36,826 nucleotides of DNA from positions 1 through 36,826 of the forward strand of contig CAWVSY010000038.1 in NCBI GenBank assembly GCA_963933055.1, given 5' to 3'. Positions 15,575 to 23,916 of the stretch are shown here, one piece after another. Source of the DNA: Oleispira sp963933055 (GTDB taxonomy: Bacteria; Pseudomonadota; Gammaproteobacteria; Pseudomonadales; Oceanobacteraceae). The position numbers and the translations under genes were made by a program. The notes under the pieces are model-generated. The model saw only the letters and a program-made list of their open reading frames with translations. It was not told the DNA's origin and searched no databases. The first letter of the stretch is position 1. Each line of letters opens with the position of its first letter.

Positions 15575-15626
15575 GTCGATTTACCACTATCTATTGATTA
15601 AAACTAACTAATTATTATTAAAAGCG

Positions 15627-15652
15627 GCTCATTATACCTAGTATAGATGAGC
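15627..15652 (-). promoter_or_regulatory. Imperfect palindrome with embedded -10 box between ftsZ and lpxC
   Basis: GCTCAT-TATAC and GTATA-ATGAGC arms pair around a 3-nt loop with one bulged base. On the - strand the right arm contains a perfect TATAAT (15636-15631), 57 bp upstream of lpxC. The -35 region is weak. After the hairpin the - strand reads CGCTTTTAATAAT, so it could also act as a weak ftsZ terminator. Confidence 0.45.
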
Positions 15653-15669
15653 GCGCCAGTAACGTTTCG

Positions 15670-16872
15670 TTAATCAGCCTGGCGACGCAAAAAAGCAGGA
15701 ATATCTAAATAATCCATATCTTTCGCTTTCGCGCTATCTACTTGATGTGCTTGAGCTGCAGCCGCTTGATGACGTACATGTGCAGGCTTATCTAACTCTG
15801 CATAGTCTGCCGCGGTTGTTGGCACTTTCTTTACATTCGCTCCAGGAGCGATTGTATTATCTATAACTTTCTTTGGTTTTTCAGCGCTTTCTTTAAAGCC
15901 TAAACCAGTTGCTACGACTGTGACCTTTAATTCCCCACTTAGTTCAGGGTCGATTACAGTACCAACAACAACTGTTGCATGTTCAGATGCAAACTCTTCA
16001 ATAACTTCACCGACTTCGGTAAATTCACCCAAGGTAAGATCTAAGCCTGCGGTCACATTTACTAAGATGCCACGAGCACCTTGTAAATCGACATCTTCCA
16101 ATAAAGGACTACCAATAGCGGCTTCTGCTGCTTCACGAGCACGATTATCGCCACTGGCGGAACCTGTACCCATCATGGCTTGTCCCATTTCAGACATCAC
16201 CGTACGTACATCGGCGAAATCGACGTTAATCATACCCGGGCGCATGATCAAATCTGCGATACCTTGTACTGCGCCTAACAAAACATCGTTAGCGGCACTA
16301 AAAGCATCTAATAAACTACTATTTTTACCTAATACGCTCAGCAGCTTTTCATTAGGAATAGTAATTAAGGAATCCACGCTTTCTGCTAACTGAGTCAATC
16401 CTTGCTCAGCAATAACAGAACGTTTTTTACCTTCAAACGGGAACGGTTTTGTGACGACAGCAACCGTCAAAATACCTAATTCTTTTGCGACTTCAGCAAC
16501 TACAGGTGCACCGCCAGTACCCGTGCCTCCCCCCATACCTGCTGTGATGAAAATCATGTCAGCACCGCTGATAGCTTCAGCAATACGATCACGATCTTCC
16601 ATAGCGGCTTGACGACCCACTTCTGGATTCGCGCCAGCGCCTAAACCTTTGGTTACAGCACCCCCTAATTGAATAACAGAACGAGCCTCTACTTTTCGTA
16701 GTGCTTGCGAATCTGTGTTAGCGCAGATGAATTCTACACCTTCAATATTATTGGCAACCATGTGTTGTACGGCATTACCACCACCGCCACCAACACCGAT
16801 AACTTTTATTACTGCACTTTGCGGCAGTTCTTCTGCTAATTCGAACATATCCCCTTCCCGTTGCTGAGACAT
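15670..16872 (-). CDS. ftsZ: Cell division tubulin homologue FtsZ
   Basis: 400 residues. The GTP-binding fold shows GVGGGGGNAV (26-35), the tubulin signature GGGTGTG (114-120), and the T7-loop region NVDFADVRTVM. The NVDFADV Asp completes the GTPase site of the neighbouring subunit in the filament. A variable, Ala/Lys-rich linker of about 60 residues precedes the conserved C-terminal peptide DIPAFLRRQAD, which binds FtsA and ZipA. FtsZ forms the Z ring that organises septation. The start ATG at 16872 has AAGGAGAAGGAG just upstream. It follows ftsA by 51 bp containing a small hairpin. Confidence 0.98.
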   Translation of the reverse strand: MSQQREGDMFELAEELPQSAVIKVIGVGGGGGNAVQHMVANNIEGVEFICANTDSQALRKVEARSVIQLGGAVTKGLGAGANPEVGRQAAMEDRDRIAEAISGADMIFITAGMGGGTGTGGAPVVAEVAKELGILTVAVVTKPFPFEGKKRSVIAEQGLTQLAESVDSLITIPNEKLLSVLGKNSSLLDAFSAANDVLLGAVQGIADLIMRPGMINVDFADVRTVMSEMGQAMMGTGSASGDNRAREAAEAAIGSPLLEDVDLQGARGILVNVTAGLDLTLGEFTEVGEVIEEFASEHATVVVGTVIDPELSGELKVTVVATGLGFKESAEKPKKVIDNTIAPGANVKKVPTTAADYAELDKPAHVRHQAAAAQAHQVDSAKAKDMDYLDIPAFLRRQAD

Positions 16873-16894
16873 AGCTCCTTCTCCTTTTTTGAGC

Positions 16895-16911
16895 TTAGCG
16901 CAATGCGCTAA
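16895..16911. repeat. Hairpin between ftsA and ftsZ
   Basis: TTAGCGC/GCGCTAA form perfect 7-bp arms around 3 nt, about 23 bp upstream of the ftsZ start and 13 bp after the ftsA stop. No T-tract follows on the - strand. It may affect mRNA processing or stability between the two genes, whose products are needed in very different amounts. Confidence 0.5.
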
Positions 16912-16923
16912 CGCTATTAAATA

Positions 16924-18156
16924 TTAAAAATTGTTTTGAATCCAATGTTTTACGCGTGAAAAGAAGTCAATTGGCGCTTCTTCTCTATTATTCGTTTTAA
17001 TTGGGTCGTTTTGCTGCATTGCTGCATATAACAACAGGCCAACAGCCGTTGCATATATGGGATTATTAATTACATCGGTTAGTCCAGTCACACCAATAGG
17101 CTTAGCTAAACGTACTGGCATATGAAAAATTTCTTCTGCCAATTCAACCACGCCTTCCATCTTCGAAGTCCCCCCTGTCAAAACGATACCCGCGGCTACA
17201 AGTTCTTCGTAACCACTGCGTCGTAATTCTGCTTGAATTAAAGTAAATAATTCGTCGTATCTTGGCTCAACAACTTCCGCTAAAGCCATGCGCGATAAAT
17301 CCCTTGCTGGTCGCTCACCCACACTTGGAACTTTAATTGTTTCGTCTTCTTTCGCGAGCTGAGTTAAAGCACACGCATACTTAATTTTAATTTCTTCTGC
17401 ATGCTGAGTCGGTGTACGTAATGCCATGGCAATATCATTCGTGACCTGATCTCCAGCAATAGGAATAACCGCCGTATGACGAATGGCTCCATCAGTAAAT
17501 ATTGCAATATCGGTTGTACCACCACCAATATCAACCAAGCACACACCCAACTCTTTTTCATCTTCGGTTAATACTGCATAACTAGAAGCCAACTGTTCCA
17601 AAATAATATCGTCAGTTTCTAGCCCACAACGCTGCACGCAACGTTCAATATTTTGTGCCGCGTTCATGGCACCTGTAACCATATGAACTTTGGCTTCTAA
17701 GCGAACACCTGACATGCCAATCGGTTCTTTAATACCTTCTTGAGTATCAATCGAATACTCTTGTGGCAATACATGTAAAATTCTATTTTCACCATGAAGC
17801 TGAACCGCTTTCGCCGCTTCGATCACACGCTCAATATCGCCATAAGTCACTTCGCGATCTTTGATGGCTACCATGCCATGAGAATTCATCGATTGAATGT
17901 GGCTTCCTGCAATGCCAGCATAAACAGAATGAATTCTGCAGCCTGCCATTAATTCAGCTTCTTCAACAGCACGCTGAATCGACTGCACAGTAGATTCAAT
18001 ATTAACGACCACACCTTTTTTCATACCACGACTAGGGTGTGATCCTAAGCCAACAATTTCAACCCCACCCTCAGCCGTCATCTCACCAACGATTGCGACA
18101 ACTTTTGATGTGCCAATGTCCAGTCCAACCAGCATTTTTTGCGGCCCTTGACTCAT
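16924..18156 (-). CDS. ftsA: Cell division actin homologue FtsA
   Basis: 410 residues. The actin/Hsp70 ATPase fold shows phosphate-1 GLDIGTSKV (about 12-20), phosphate-2 VDIGGGTTDIAIF, and the adenosine motif VLTGGTSKMEG. The 1C subdomain (HMVTGAMNA region) replaces actin subdomain 1B as usual. The last residues, DFFSRVKHWIQNNF, make the amphipathic helix that holds FtsA to the inner membrane. FtsA anchors FtsZ filaments and helps recruit later division proteins. The TAG stop of ftsQ forms part of its TAGGAGAAG ribosome-binding site, so the two are tightly linked. Confidence 0.97.
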   Translation of the reverse strand: MSQGPQKMLVGLDIGTSKVVAIVGEMTAEGGVEIVGLGSHPSRGMKKGVVVNIESTVQSIQRAVEEAELMAGCRIHSVYAGIAGSHIQSMNSHGMVAIKDREVTYGDIERVIEAAKAVQLHGENRILHVLPQEYSIDTQEGIKEPIGMSGVRLEAKVHMVTGAMNAAQNIERCVQRCGLETDDIILEQLASSYAVLTEDEKELGVCLVDIGGGTTDIAIFTDGAIRHTAVIPIAGDQVTNDIAMALRTPTQHAEEIKIKYACALTQLAKEDETIKVPSVGERPARDLSRMALAEVVEPRYDELFTLIQAELRRSGYEELVAAGIVLTGGTSKMEGVVELAEEIFHMPVRLAKPIGVTGLTDVINNPIYATAVGLLLYAAMQQNDPIKTNNREEAPIDFFSRVKHWIQNNF

Positions 18157-18166
18157 GCTACTTCTC

Positions 18167-18973
18167 CTAAGCTGGCAACCATTTTATGGCGGCCCCTTTT
18201 CCATATCTAAGATCAACAACTGCTACTTTTTCTTGCGGCAGTATTTTTAATAATTCTATTAAACGCTCAACTCGCTGTTCTAACTGTTGTCGACCTAAGC
18301 GGATCGTCCAACCATTTTCTAATTCTATTTCCCAGCTACCAATCGTATTCATACTCAAACGAATCATGGCCGCATCAACCTCTGACAATCGAGATTGAAA
18401 ACGCTGAAATTGTCGCATTACCTGAGCCGTCATTTGCTCTGGACCAGACAACCTAGGCAACCTTGATTGATCAAAACTACTCGGCAATACCAACTCTTCG
18501 CCGAGTGGATTCAATAATGAATCGTTATTCCAAACCGCAACAGGAATATCTTCTTTAAATTTAACCAATAGCGTATCAGGCCAAACTTTTTTAATCTGAA
18601 CACTTTTAATCAACGCTAACTGCTCAAGCTCTTGCTTCACTTGGCGCACATCTAAAGAGAAAAAATTTTGCTCTTTAATCCATAATAATTGCTTTGCCAA
18701 ATCCTGCGCTTGCCAATAGCGAAACTCACCTTCAATTTCTACCTGCTCGACAGACCAACCCCAGCGAACCTGTTGCAATCCCCAGCCAGCACTCACTAAT
18801 AAACAGATAACAAATGCCGCTTGCATAACCCAAAGAGGGATTAATGAAGTAAAAGATGATAACTTCAAAGCTTCTTTTTGCTTTAACCGTGTTGCACCTT
18901 TATTAGACACAGCACGCTTAGCATTACCCGGCTTTGGCTTTTTCACCTGATCTTTCATTGAGCTAGCATGCAT
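18167..18973 (-). CDS. ftsQ: Cell division protein FtsQ
   Basis: 268 residues from the ATG at 18973; a TTG one codon earlier is an unlikely start. A basic cytoplasmic N-terminus (many Lys and Arg, about residues 1-42) is followed by one membrane helix (about 44-66), then a POTRA domain (about 73-140, starting VEQVEIEGEFRYW) and a beta domain with the EDIPVAVWNND segment typical of FtsQ. It is a bitopic inner-membrane protein that bridges cytoplasmic and periplasmic divisome parts through FtsB and FtsL. It lies between ddl and ftsA as in most proteobacteria. Confidence 0.94.
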   Translation of the reverse strand: MHASSMKDQVKKPKPGNAKRAVSNKGATRLKQKEALKLSSFTSLIPLWVMQAAFVICLLVSAGWGLQQVRWGWSVEQVEIEGEFRYWQAQDLAKQLLWIKEQNFFSLDVRQVKQELEQLALIKSVQIKKVWPDTLLVKFKEDIPVAVWNNDSLLNPLGEELVLPSSFDQSRLPRLSGPEQMTAQVMRQFQRFQSRLSEVDAAMIRLSMNTIGSWEIELENGWTIRLGRQQLEQRVERLIELLKILPQEKVAVVDLRYGKGAAIKWLPA

Positions 18974-19008
18974 CAAAATTCATTATCCTTTTTATCCTCA
19001 GCTTAACG

Positions 19009-19941
19009 TTATAGGGTTTGCTGTAAGATTCTCAATACCAAAGCAGAAAAATCCAAACCACTTGCATTGGCCGCCATCGGCACCAAAGAATGATCCGTCA
19101 TGCCAGGACTGGTATTCACTTCCAGTAGCCAAAAGTTACCGTCTTTATCCTGCATCGCATCGACACGACCCCAGCCTGAACAACCGACTAACTTAAACGC
19201 CTTTAACGACATCTTTTGTAATTCAGCTTCAGCATAATCAGGCAAACCTGAAGGCAATAAATACTGAGTATCGTTTGCTTTGTATTTGGCATCAAAATCG
19301 TAAAAATCATGAGTCGTAATTAATTGAATCGCAGGCAGCGCTTCATCACCCAAAATAGCGACCGTAAATTCTTTGCCTTCAATATATTGCTCAGCAATAA
19401 CCAAATCATCATGCTGAATCGCAAATGCATAACTCGCAGCTAACTCTTCACTGCTATGAACTTTACGCATGCCAATACTCGAACCTTCACGAGCAGGCTT
19501 CACCATAGCCAAGCCCCCTAAGGCTTGCATAATAGAACCCCAATCACTATCGGCATCTAAAACAAACGCTTTTGGCGTAGCAACATGACAAGCATCCCAG
19601 ACCAATTTAGTACGCCACTTATCCATACCTAAAGCCGATGCCATCACACCACTGCCTGTATGAGGTTTATTAAGAAGCTCTAATAAACCCTGCATCGTAC
19701 CGTCTTCTCCACCGCGACCATGCAGTGCAATAAAAGCGCGATCAAATTCAATACTGGATAATTGCTGAGCCGCATTTTCGCCAATATCAATACCAACCGC
19801 ATCAACACCTATCGCCAATAAAGCGGCCAATACGGCGGAGCCACTATTTAACGATACTGGGCGTTCTGCAGACGTGCCGCCCATTAATACAGCAACTTTC
19901 CCTAATGCTTGTTTATCTTCTGCGGATATTTTAAACGTCAT
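19009..19941 (-). CDS. ddlB: D-alanine--D-alanine ligase
   Basis: A 310-residue ATP-grasp enzyme that joins two D-alanines for the peptidoglycan stem peptide. VAVLMGGTSAERPVSLNSG (N-terminal, D-Ala site) is standard for DdlB. So are HGRGGEDGTMQGLLE, the VKPAREGSSIGM nucleotide-binding segment and WLLEVNTSPGMTDHSLVP with the Mg ligands. Length matches E. coli DdlB (306). The start ATG directly abuts the murC TAA with no gap, so translation is probably coupled. Confidence 0.96.
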   Translation of the reverse strand: MTFKISAEDKQALGKVAVLMGGTSAERPVSLNSGSAVLAALLAIGVDAVGIDIGENAAQQLSSIEFDRAFIALHGRGGEDGTMQGLLELLNKPHTGSGVMASALGMDKWRTKLVWDACHVATPKAFVLDADSDWGSIMQALGGLAMVKPAREGSSIGMRKVHSSEELAASYAFAIQHDDLVIAEQYIEGKEFTVAILGDEALPAIQLITTHDFYDFDAKYKANDTQYLLPSGLPDYAEAELQKMSLKAFKLVGCSGWGRVDAMQDKDGNFWLLEVNTSPGMTDHSLVPMAANASGLDFSALVLRILQQTL

Positions 19942-21450
19942 TTATTTATCTCTCGCACTTGTCGAGTTTTCTAAGCTGGCTCTTACCATAATACTCGGCA
20001 ACTGCTGAGTTAAGGTGATGGCCAAATTACCAATATCCCCAGCACCTTGGGTTAATAATAAATCCCCTGGCTTCAATACTTTACTTAATACCTGAGCAAT
20101 ATCTTCATCACGTTCTATAAAAACAGGATCTAGCGCACCACGCTGACGAATGCTTCTGCATAATGCACGACCTTCCGCCCCTGCGATCGGCTTCTCACCA
20201 GCAGGATAAACATCCATCAATAACAAAACATCAGGCTCTGAAAGAACGCGTACGAAATCTTCGTATAAATCACGAGTTCGACTATAACGATGCGGCTGAA
20301 ATAACGTTACCAAACGACGCTCAGGAAAACCTTTTCGAATCGCCTCTAACGTCACTTCAACTTCTCTTGGGTGATGACCATAATCATCAACCAACATAAC
20401 AGTACCGTCATTGCCATCAACATCCGTACACTCAACTTCAGCACATACCTGAAAGCGACGTCCAACACCGGCAAATTTTTCTAATGCATTCACAATAGCT
20501 TCATCAGCTACTTTTTCATCCGAGGCAACCACAATCGCAGCCAATGCATTTAATACGTTATGAACCCCTGGCATACGCATGCGCACCACAAGATCGTCAG
20601 CATCACCTGGGCGTCTGACTTTAAATGATGTAAACAAACCTTGCTGCTGAATATCGAATGCTTGAAAATCGGCGTCGTCACTTAAACCATAAGTGATAAA
20701 TTGACGAGAGACTTGCGGTAAAACTTCACGCACATTATCGTCGTCAATGCATAGCACTGCCAACCCATAGAATGGTAAATTATGTAAAAAATCGATAAAT
20801 GTTTGCTTTAATTTATCAAAATCACCGCCATACGTTTCCATATGGTCTGCATCAATATTGGTAATGATGGAAGTCATCGGCTGCAGGTGCAAAAACGACG
20901 CATCACTTTCATCAGCTTCGGCCACTAAATAACGGCTAGCCCCTAAACGCGCATTGGTTCCAGAGCTATTTAAACGCCCACCAATCACATACGTCGGATC
21001 CAATTTTGCTTCGGCTAAAATAGACGTAACCAAACTTGTAGTGGTCGTTTTACCATGCGTTCCAGCAACCGCAATACCATGACGAAAACGCATAAGCTCT
21101 GCTAACATTTCTGCACGACGAACAATCGGAATGCGTTTTTCGACGGCATTTTTTATTTCAGGGTTGGTTTTATCAATGGCCGTTGAAACAACCACAACGT
21201 CAACATCATCAACATTTTCACTTGCATGCCCCAAGAAAACTTTTGCACCCATATTAATTAAGTGCTGAGTTACTCCTGACTGACGCAAGTCTGAACCACT
21301 AATTTCATAACCTTGGTTAAGTAATACCTCGGCAATACCGCACATACCAACACCACCAATTCCAATAAAATGAATGCGTTTAATACGGCGCATTTCTGGA
21401 ATAGCATAAGCTTCTGCAGGACCTGAGGTCTGTGGATTTTCGTTTTGCAT
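19942..21450 (-). CDS. murC: UDP-N-acetylmuramate--L-alanine ligase
   Basis: A 502-residue cytoplasmic Mur ligase that adds L-Ala to UDP-MurNAc. The N-terminal Rossmann domain shows HFIGIGGVGMCGIAEVL, the central domain the ATP-binding GTHGKTTTTSLV, and EADESDASFLHLQP. The C-terminal domain has DDYGHHPREVEVT and FQPHRYSRT. The length is slightly above E. coli MurC (491). The murC ATG overlaps the murG stop by one base (TAATG). No murB gene follows, as in Pseudomonas and unlike clusters that place murB next to murC. Confidence 0.97.
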   Translation of the reverse strand: MQNENPQTSGPAEAYAIPEMRRIKRIHFIGIGGVGMCGIAEVLLNQGYEISGSDLRQSGVTQHLINMGAKVFLGHASENVDDVDVVVVSTAIDKTNPEIKNAVEKRIPIVRRAEMLAELMRFRHGIAVAGTHGKTTTTSLVTSILAEAKLDPTYVIGGRLNSSGTNARLGASRYLVAEADESDASFLHLQPMTSIITNIDADHMETYGGDFDKLKQTFIDFLHNLPFYGLAVLCIDDDNVREVLPQVSRQFITYGLSDDADFQAFDIQQQGLFTSFKVRRPGDADDLVVRMRMPGVHNVLNALAAIVVASDEKVADEAIVNALEKFAGVGRRFQVCAEVECTDVDGNDGTVMLVDDYGHHPREVEVTLEAIRKGFPERRLVTLFQPHRYSRTRDLYEDFVRVLSEPDVLLLMDVYPAGEKPIAGAEGRALCRSIRQRGALDPVFIERDEDIAQVLSKVLKPGDLLLTQGAGDIGNLAITLTQQLPSIMVRASLENSTSARDK

Positions 21451-22550
21451 TAATCGTTCAACCTTATTTGTTTCATTACTTGCTCTGATACAACCTGCGT
21501 TGCATTAGCAATCGATGCGCCCTTAGCCGCTATCGCCATATTTTTAATCAACTGAGGCTGCTCTGCATACATCGTCCAACGATCAGCGAGCCACTCAGCG
21601 GTAAGTTCTTTTTGCTGCTTAATTTCAGCCGCATTTGCCGTTACTAATACCTGAGCATTGGCGGTTTGATGATCATCAACCGCAAAAGGAAAGGGAATAA
21701 AAATGGCGGCCTTTCCAGCACAAGCCACTTCCGAAACCGTTAATGCACCAGAGCGACAAACAACCAAATCAGCCCAATCGTATGCCTCTGACATATCATC
21801 AATAAAAGCAACCACCTTGGCTTTTCCTTCTAAGCCTTTCTCTGCATAAGATGCCTGCACAGAATCAATATTCTTTTTACCGACTTGATGCCAAATATTC
21901 GGCACACGGCCTTGCTCTAAAGACAATGCAAGAGCATCCATAACGGCATTATTTAAAGCAACCGCGCCTAAACTACCACCCACCACCAAAATATTTAACT
22001 TGGTATTATCACTGTCTGTATTGCTATTAGCATTACTACTCAGTGCAACAATGTTCGCCCGCACAGGATTCCCAGTAGTTAATACGCCTTTGCTATTTTT
22101 AAAGGTATTAGGAAATGCCTGCATGACAACATTAGAAATCGGTTTTAATAAACGATTGGTCATCCCAGGAAATGCATTTTGCTCATGTATTAATAACGGC
22201 ACACCCATCAATTTAGCCGCCACACCACCTGGGCCTGTTGCAAAACCACCCAAGCCTAAAACCGCACTCGGCTTTACAATACGCATAAAACGCCAAGCCT
22301 GATAAATCGCTTTTACTATTTTTATCGGCGCCGCTAATAACGCTAACTTGCCTTTACCACGCAACCCTGTCACTTCGATACAATGAAGAGGATAACCCGC
22401 CTTAGGAATAACATCCGCTTCAATTCCTGCAGCCGTTCCTAACCAATGAATGTCATAACCTTGCTGCTTTAATTCATCAGCAACCGCCAGCGCAGGGAAT
22501 ACATGTCCACCTGTGCCGCCGGCCATCACCATGACTGTTTTATTTGTCAT
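21450..22550 (-). CDS. murG: Lipid II-forming N-acetylglucosaminyltransferase MurG
   Basis: 366 residues from the second ATG of an ATGATG pair at 22550. The GGAGG embedded in the end of ftsW is 5 bp from it but only 2 bp from the upstream ATG. MurG is a GT-B enzyme on the cytoplasmic face of the inner membrane that adds GlcNAc to lipid I. Glycine-rich loops VMAGGTGGHVFPA and VVGGSLGA, the HEQNAFPGMTNR segment and the UDP-binding CRSGALTVSE region are all present. It overlaps ftsW by 11 bp. Confidence 0.96.
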   Translation of the reverse strand: MTNKTVMVMAGGTGGHVFPALAVADELKQQGYDIHWLGTAAGIEADVIPKAGYPLHCIEVTGLRGKGKLALLAAPIKIVKAIYQAWRFMRIVKPSAVLGLGGFATGPGGVAAKLMGVPLLIHEQNAFPGMTNRLLKPISNVVMQAFPNTFKNSKGVLTTGNPVRANIVALSSNANSNTDSDNTKLNILVVGGSLGAVALNNAVMDALALSLEQGRVPNIWHQVGKKNIDSVQASYAEKGLEGKAKVVAFIDDMSEAYDWADLVVCRSGALTVSEVACAGKAAIFIPFPFAVDDHQTANAQVLVTANAAEIKQQKELTAEWLADRWTMYAEQPQLIKNMAIAAKGASIANATQVVSEQVMKQIRLND

Positions 22551-23916
22551 CATGGCCTCCATTTAATTCATTCACATAAGCGTCGAACCCCGTCACATAT
22601 TCTTCCGACGTTTCACTATTAATACTATTTGTCTTATTTTTTACAGTCGATTTACGTTTCGCTGTTTTTTTCTTTACCGAAGTATCACTCTTCGACTTCG
22701 ATTCACGCGCCATATAATCCGCTGATATTTCAACACTAACGCGATAAACCAAAGCCACCATCACACAACAAATTAACAAGCTACTGCCGCCATAACTGAA
22801 AAAAGGCAGCGTTAACCCCTTTGTAGGCAATAACCCAGTATTCACCCCTAAATTAATAATTATCTGCAAACCAAATAACGTCGCAATACCAAAACAAATA
22901 AATCCACCGTATAGGTTTCCTTGCTTTTGAGCTTGCCAACCAATCGCCATGCATTGATATAAAAATACAGTTAACAACCCCATTGCAAACAAACCACCAA
23001 CCAATCCCGTTTCTTCTGCCCAAATAGCAAAAACGAAATCGGTATGCGCCTCTGGTAAATAAAAGAGCTTTTGAACACTCTCTCCGAGCCCTGTACCCCA
23101 TAACTCGCCACGACCAAAAGCAATCAACGCCTGCGCAAGCTGATAGCCCGAACCGTATACATTATCTGGGTGAAAAGGTTGCCAATAGGTTGTTAAACGA
23201 GCCAAACGATATTCTTCAGCTGTCACCACTAAATAGCCTAATAACAAAGTTGCCACGACCAATAAAAAGAACTGACCAGCTTTCACACCGCCTAAAAATA
23301 ACAAGACCAATACGGCGCCCATCAAAACAACAACCGAACCAAAGTCAGGTTCTAATAACAACAACACAACAATGAAACCCAAAATGGCCAAAGGTTTAAT
23401 AAACCCTGACCATTGATTTTGTACCTCAGCTTGGCGACGGATCAAATAACCCGATATGTATAAAACCACCGTCAGCTTTACAATCTCTGAAGGCTGTATT
23501 TTCATCACACCTAAGTTTAACCAGCGCGCACTACCATTAACCTCATGGCCAATACCTGGAATCAAAACGGCAACCAACCCCAAAATACCAACCAGCAATA
23601 ATAACCAGTCAGTTTTTTTCCACCAATCAAGCGGAATTCGACTGATCAAAAATGCCAGCGTAATGCCTAACACAATATAAACGGCATGACGAATAGAAAA
23701 ATGTGCCGCATTACCAGTATACGTTTCTGCAATACTGGTAGACGCTGACATAACCATCACCCAACCCAACGCCAACAACCCCAGCCAAGACCAGACTAAA
23801 CCGTTCATTTTTATCGACAGCAATGAAGATAAATCACGATCAGAAAATTGAGCTTGCAAACGATGATATAAACTCGTTTTTGCTACTTCTTTTTTAGCGG
23901 TCGCCGTGGCATTCAT
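22540..23916 (-). CDS. ftsW: Septal peptidoglycan polymerase FtsW (SEDS family)
   Basis: 458 residues with about ten membrane helices. SEDS motifs include NGSARWLNLG followed by QPSEIVKL, the long periplasmic loop with YRLARLTTYWQPFHP, AHTDFVFAIWAEETG with the catalytic-region acidic residues, and GLLPTKGLTLPFFSYGGSS near the C-terminus. With FtsI it forms the septal synthase complex. A Lys-, Ser- and Thr-rich cytoplasmic tail of about 65 residues (from about 393 to the end) extends beyond the last helix, making it longer than E. coli FtsW (414). Its ATG overlaps the murD stop by one base (TGATG). Confidence 0.96.
   Translation of the reverse strand: MNATATAKKEVAKTSLYHRLQAQFSDRDLSSLLSIKMNGLVWSWLGLLALGWVMVMSASTSIAETYTGNAAHFSIRHAVYIVLGITLAFLISRIPLDWWKKTDWLLLLVGILGLVAVLIPGIGHEVNGSARWLNLGVMKIQPSEIVKLTVVLYISGYLIRRQAEVQNQWSGFIKPLAILGFIVVLLLLEPDFGSVVVLMGAVLVLLFLGGVKAGQFFLLVVATLLLGYLVVTAEEYRLARLTTYWQPFHPDNVYGSGYQLAQALIAFGRGELWGTGLGESVQKLFYLPEAHTDFVFAIWAEETGLVGGLFAMGLLTVFLYQCMAIGWQAQKQGNLYGGFICFGIATLFGLQIIINLGVNTGLLPTKGLTLPFFSYGGSSLLICCVMVALVYRVSVEISADYMARESKSKSDTSVKKKTAKRKSTVKNKTNSINSETSEEYVTGFDAYVNELNGGHDDK

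Noticed and set aside
15920..16393. A 157-codon open frame on the + strand
   Set aside because: It lies wholly inside ftsZ on the opposite strand; a Ser-rich shadow translation without motifs.
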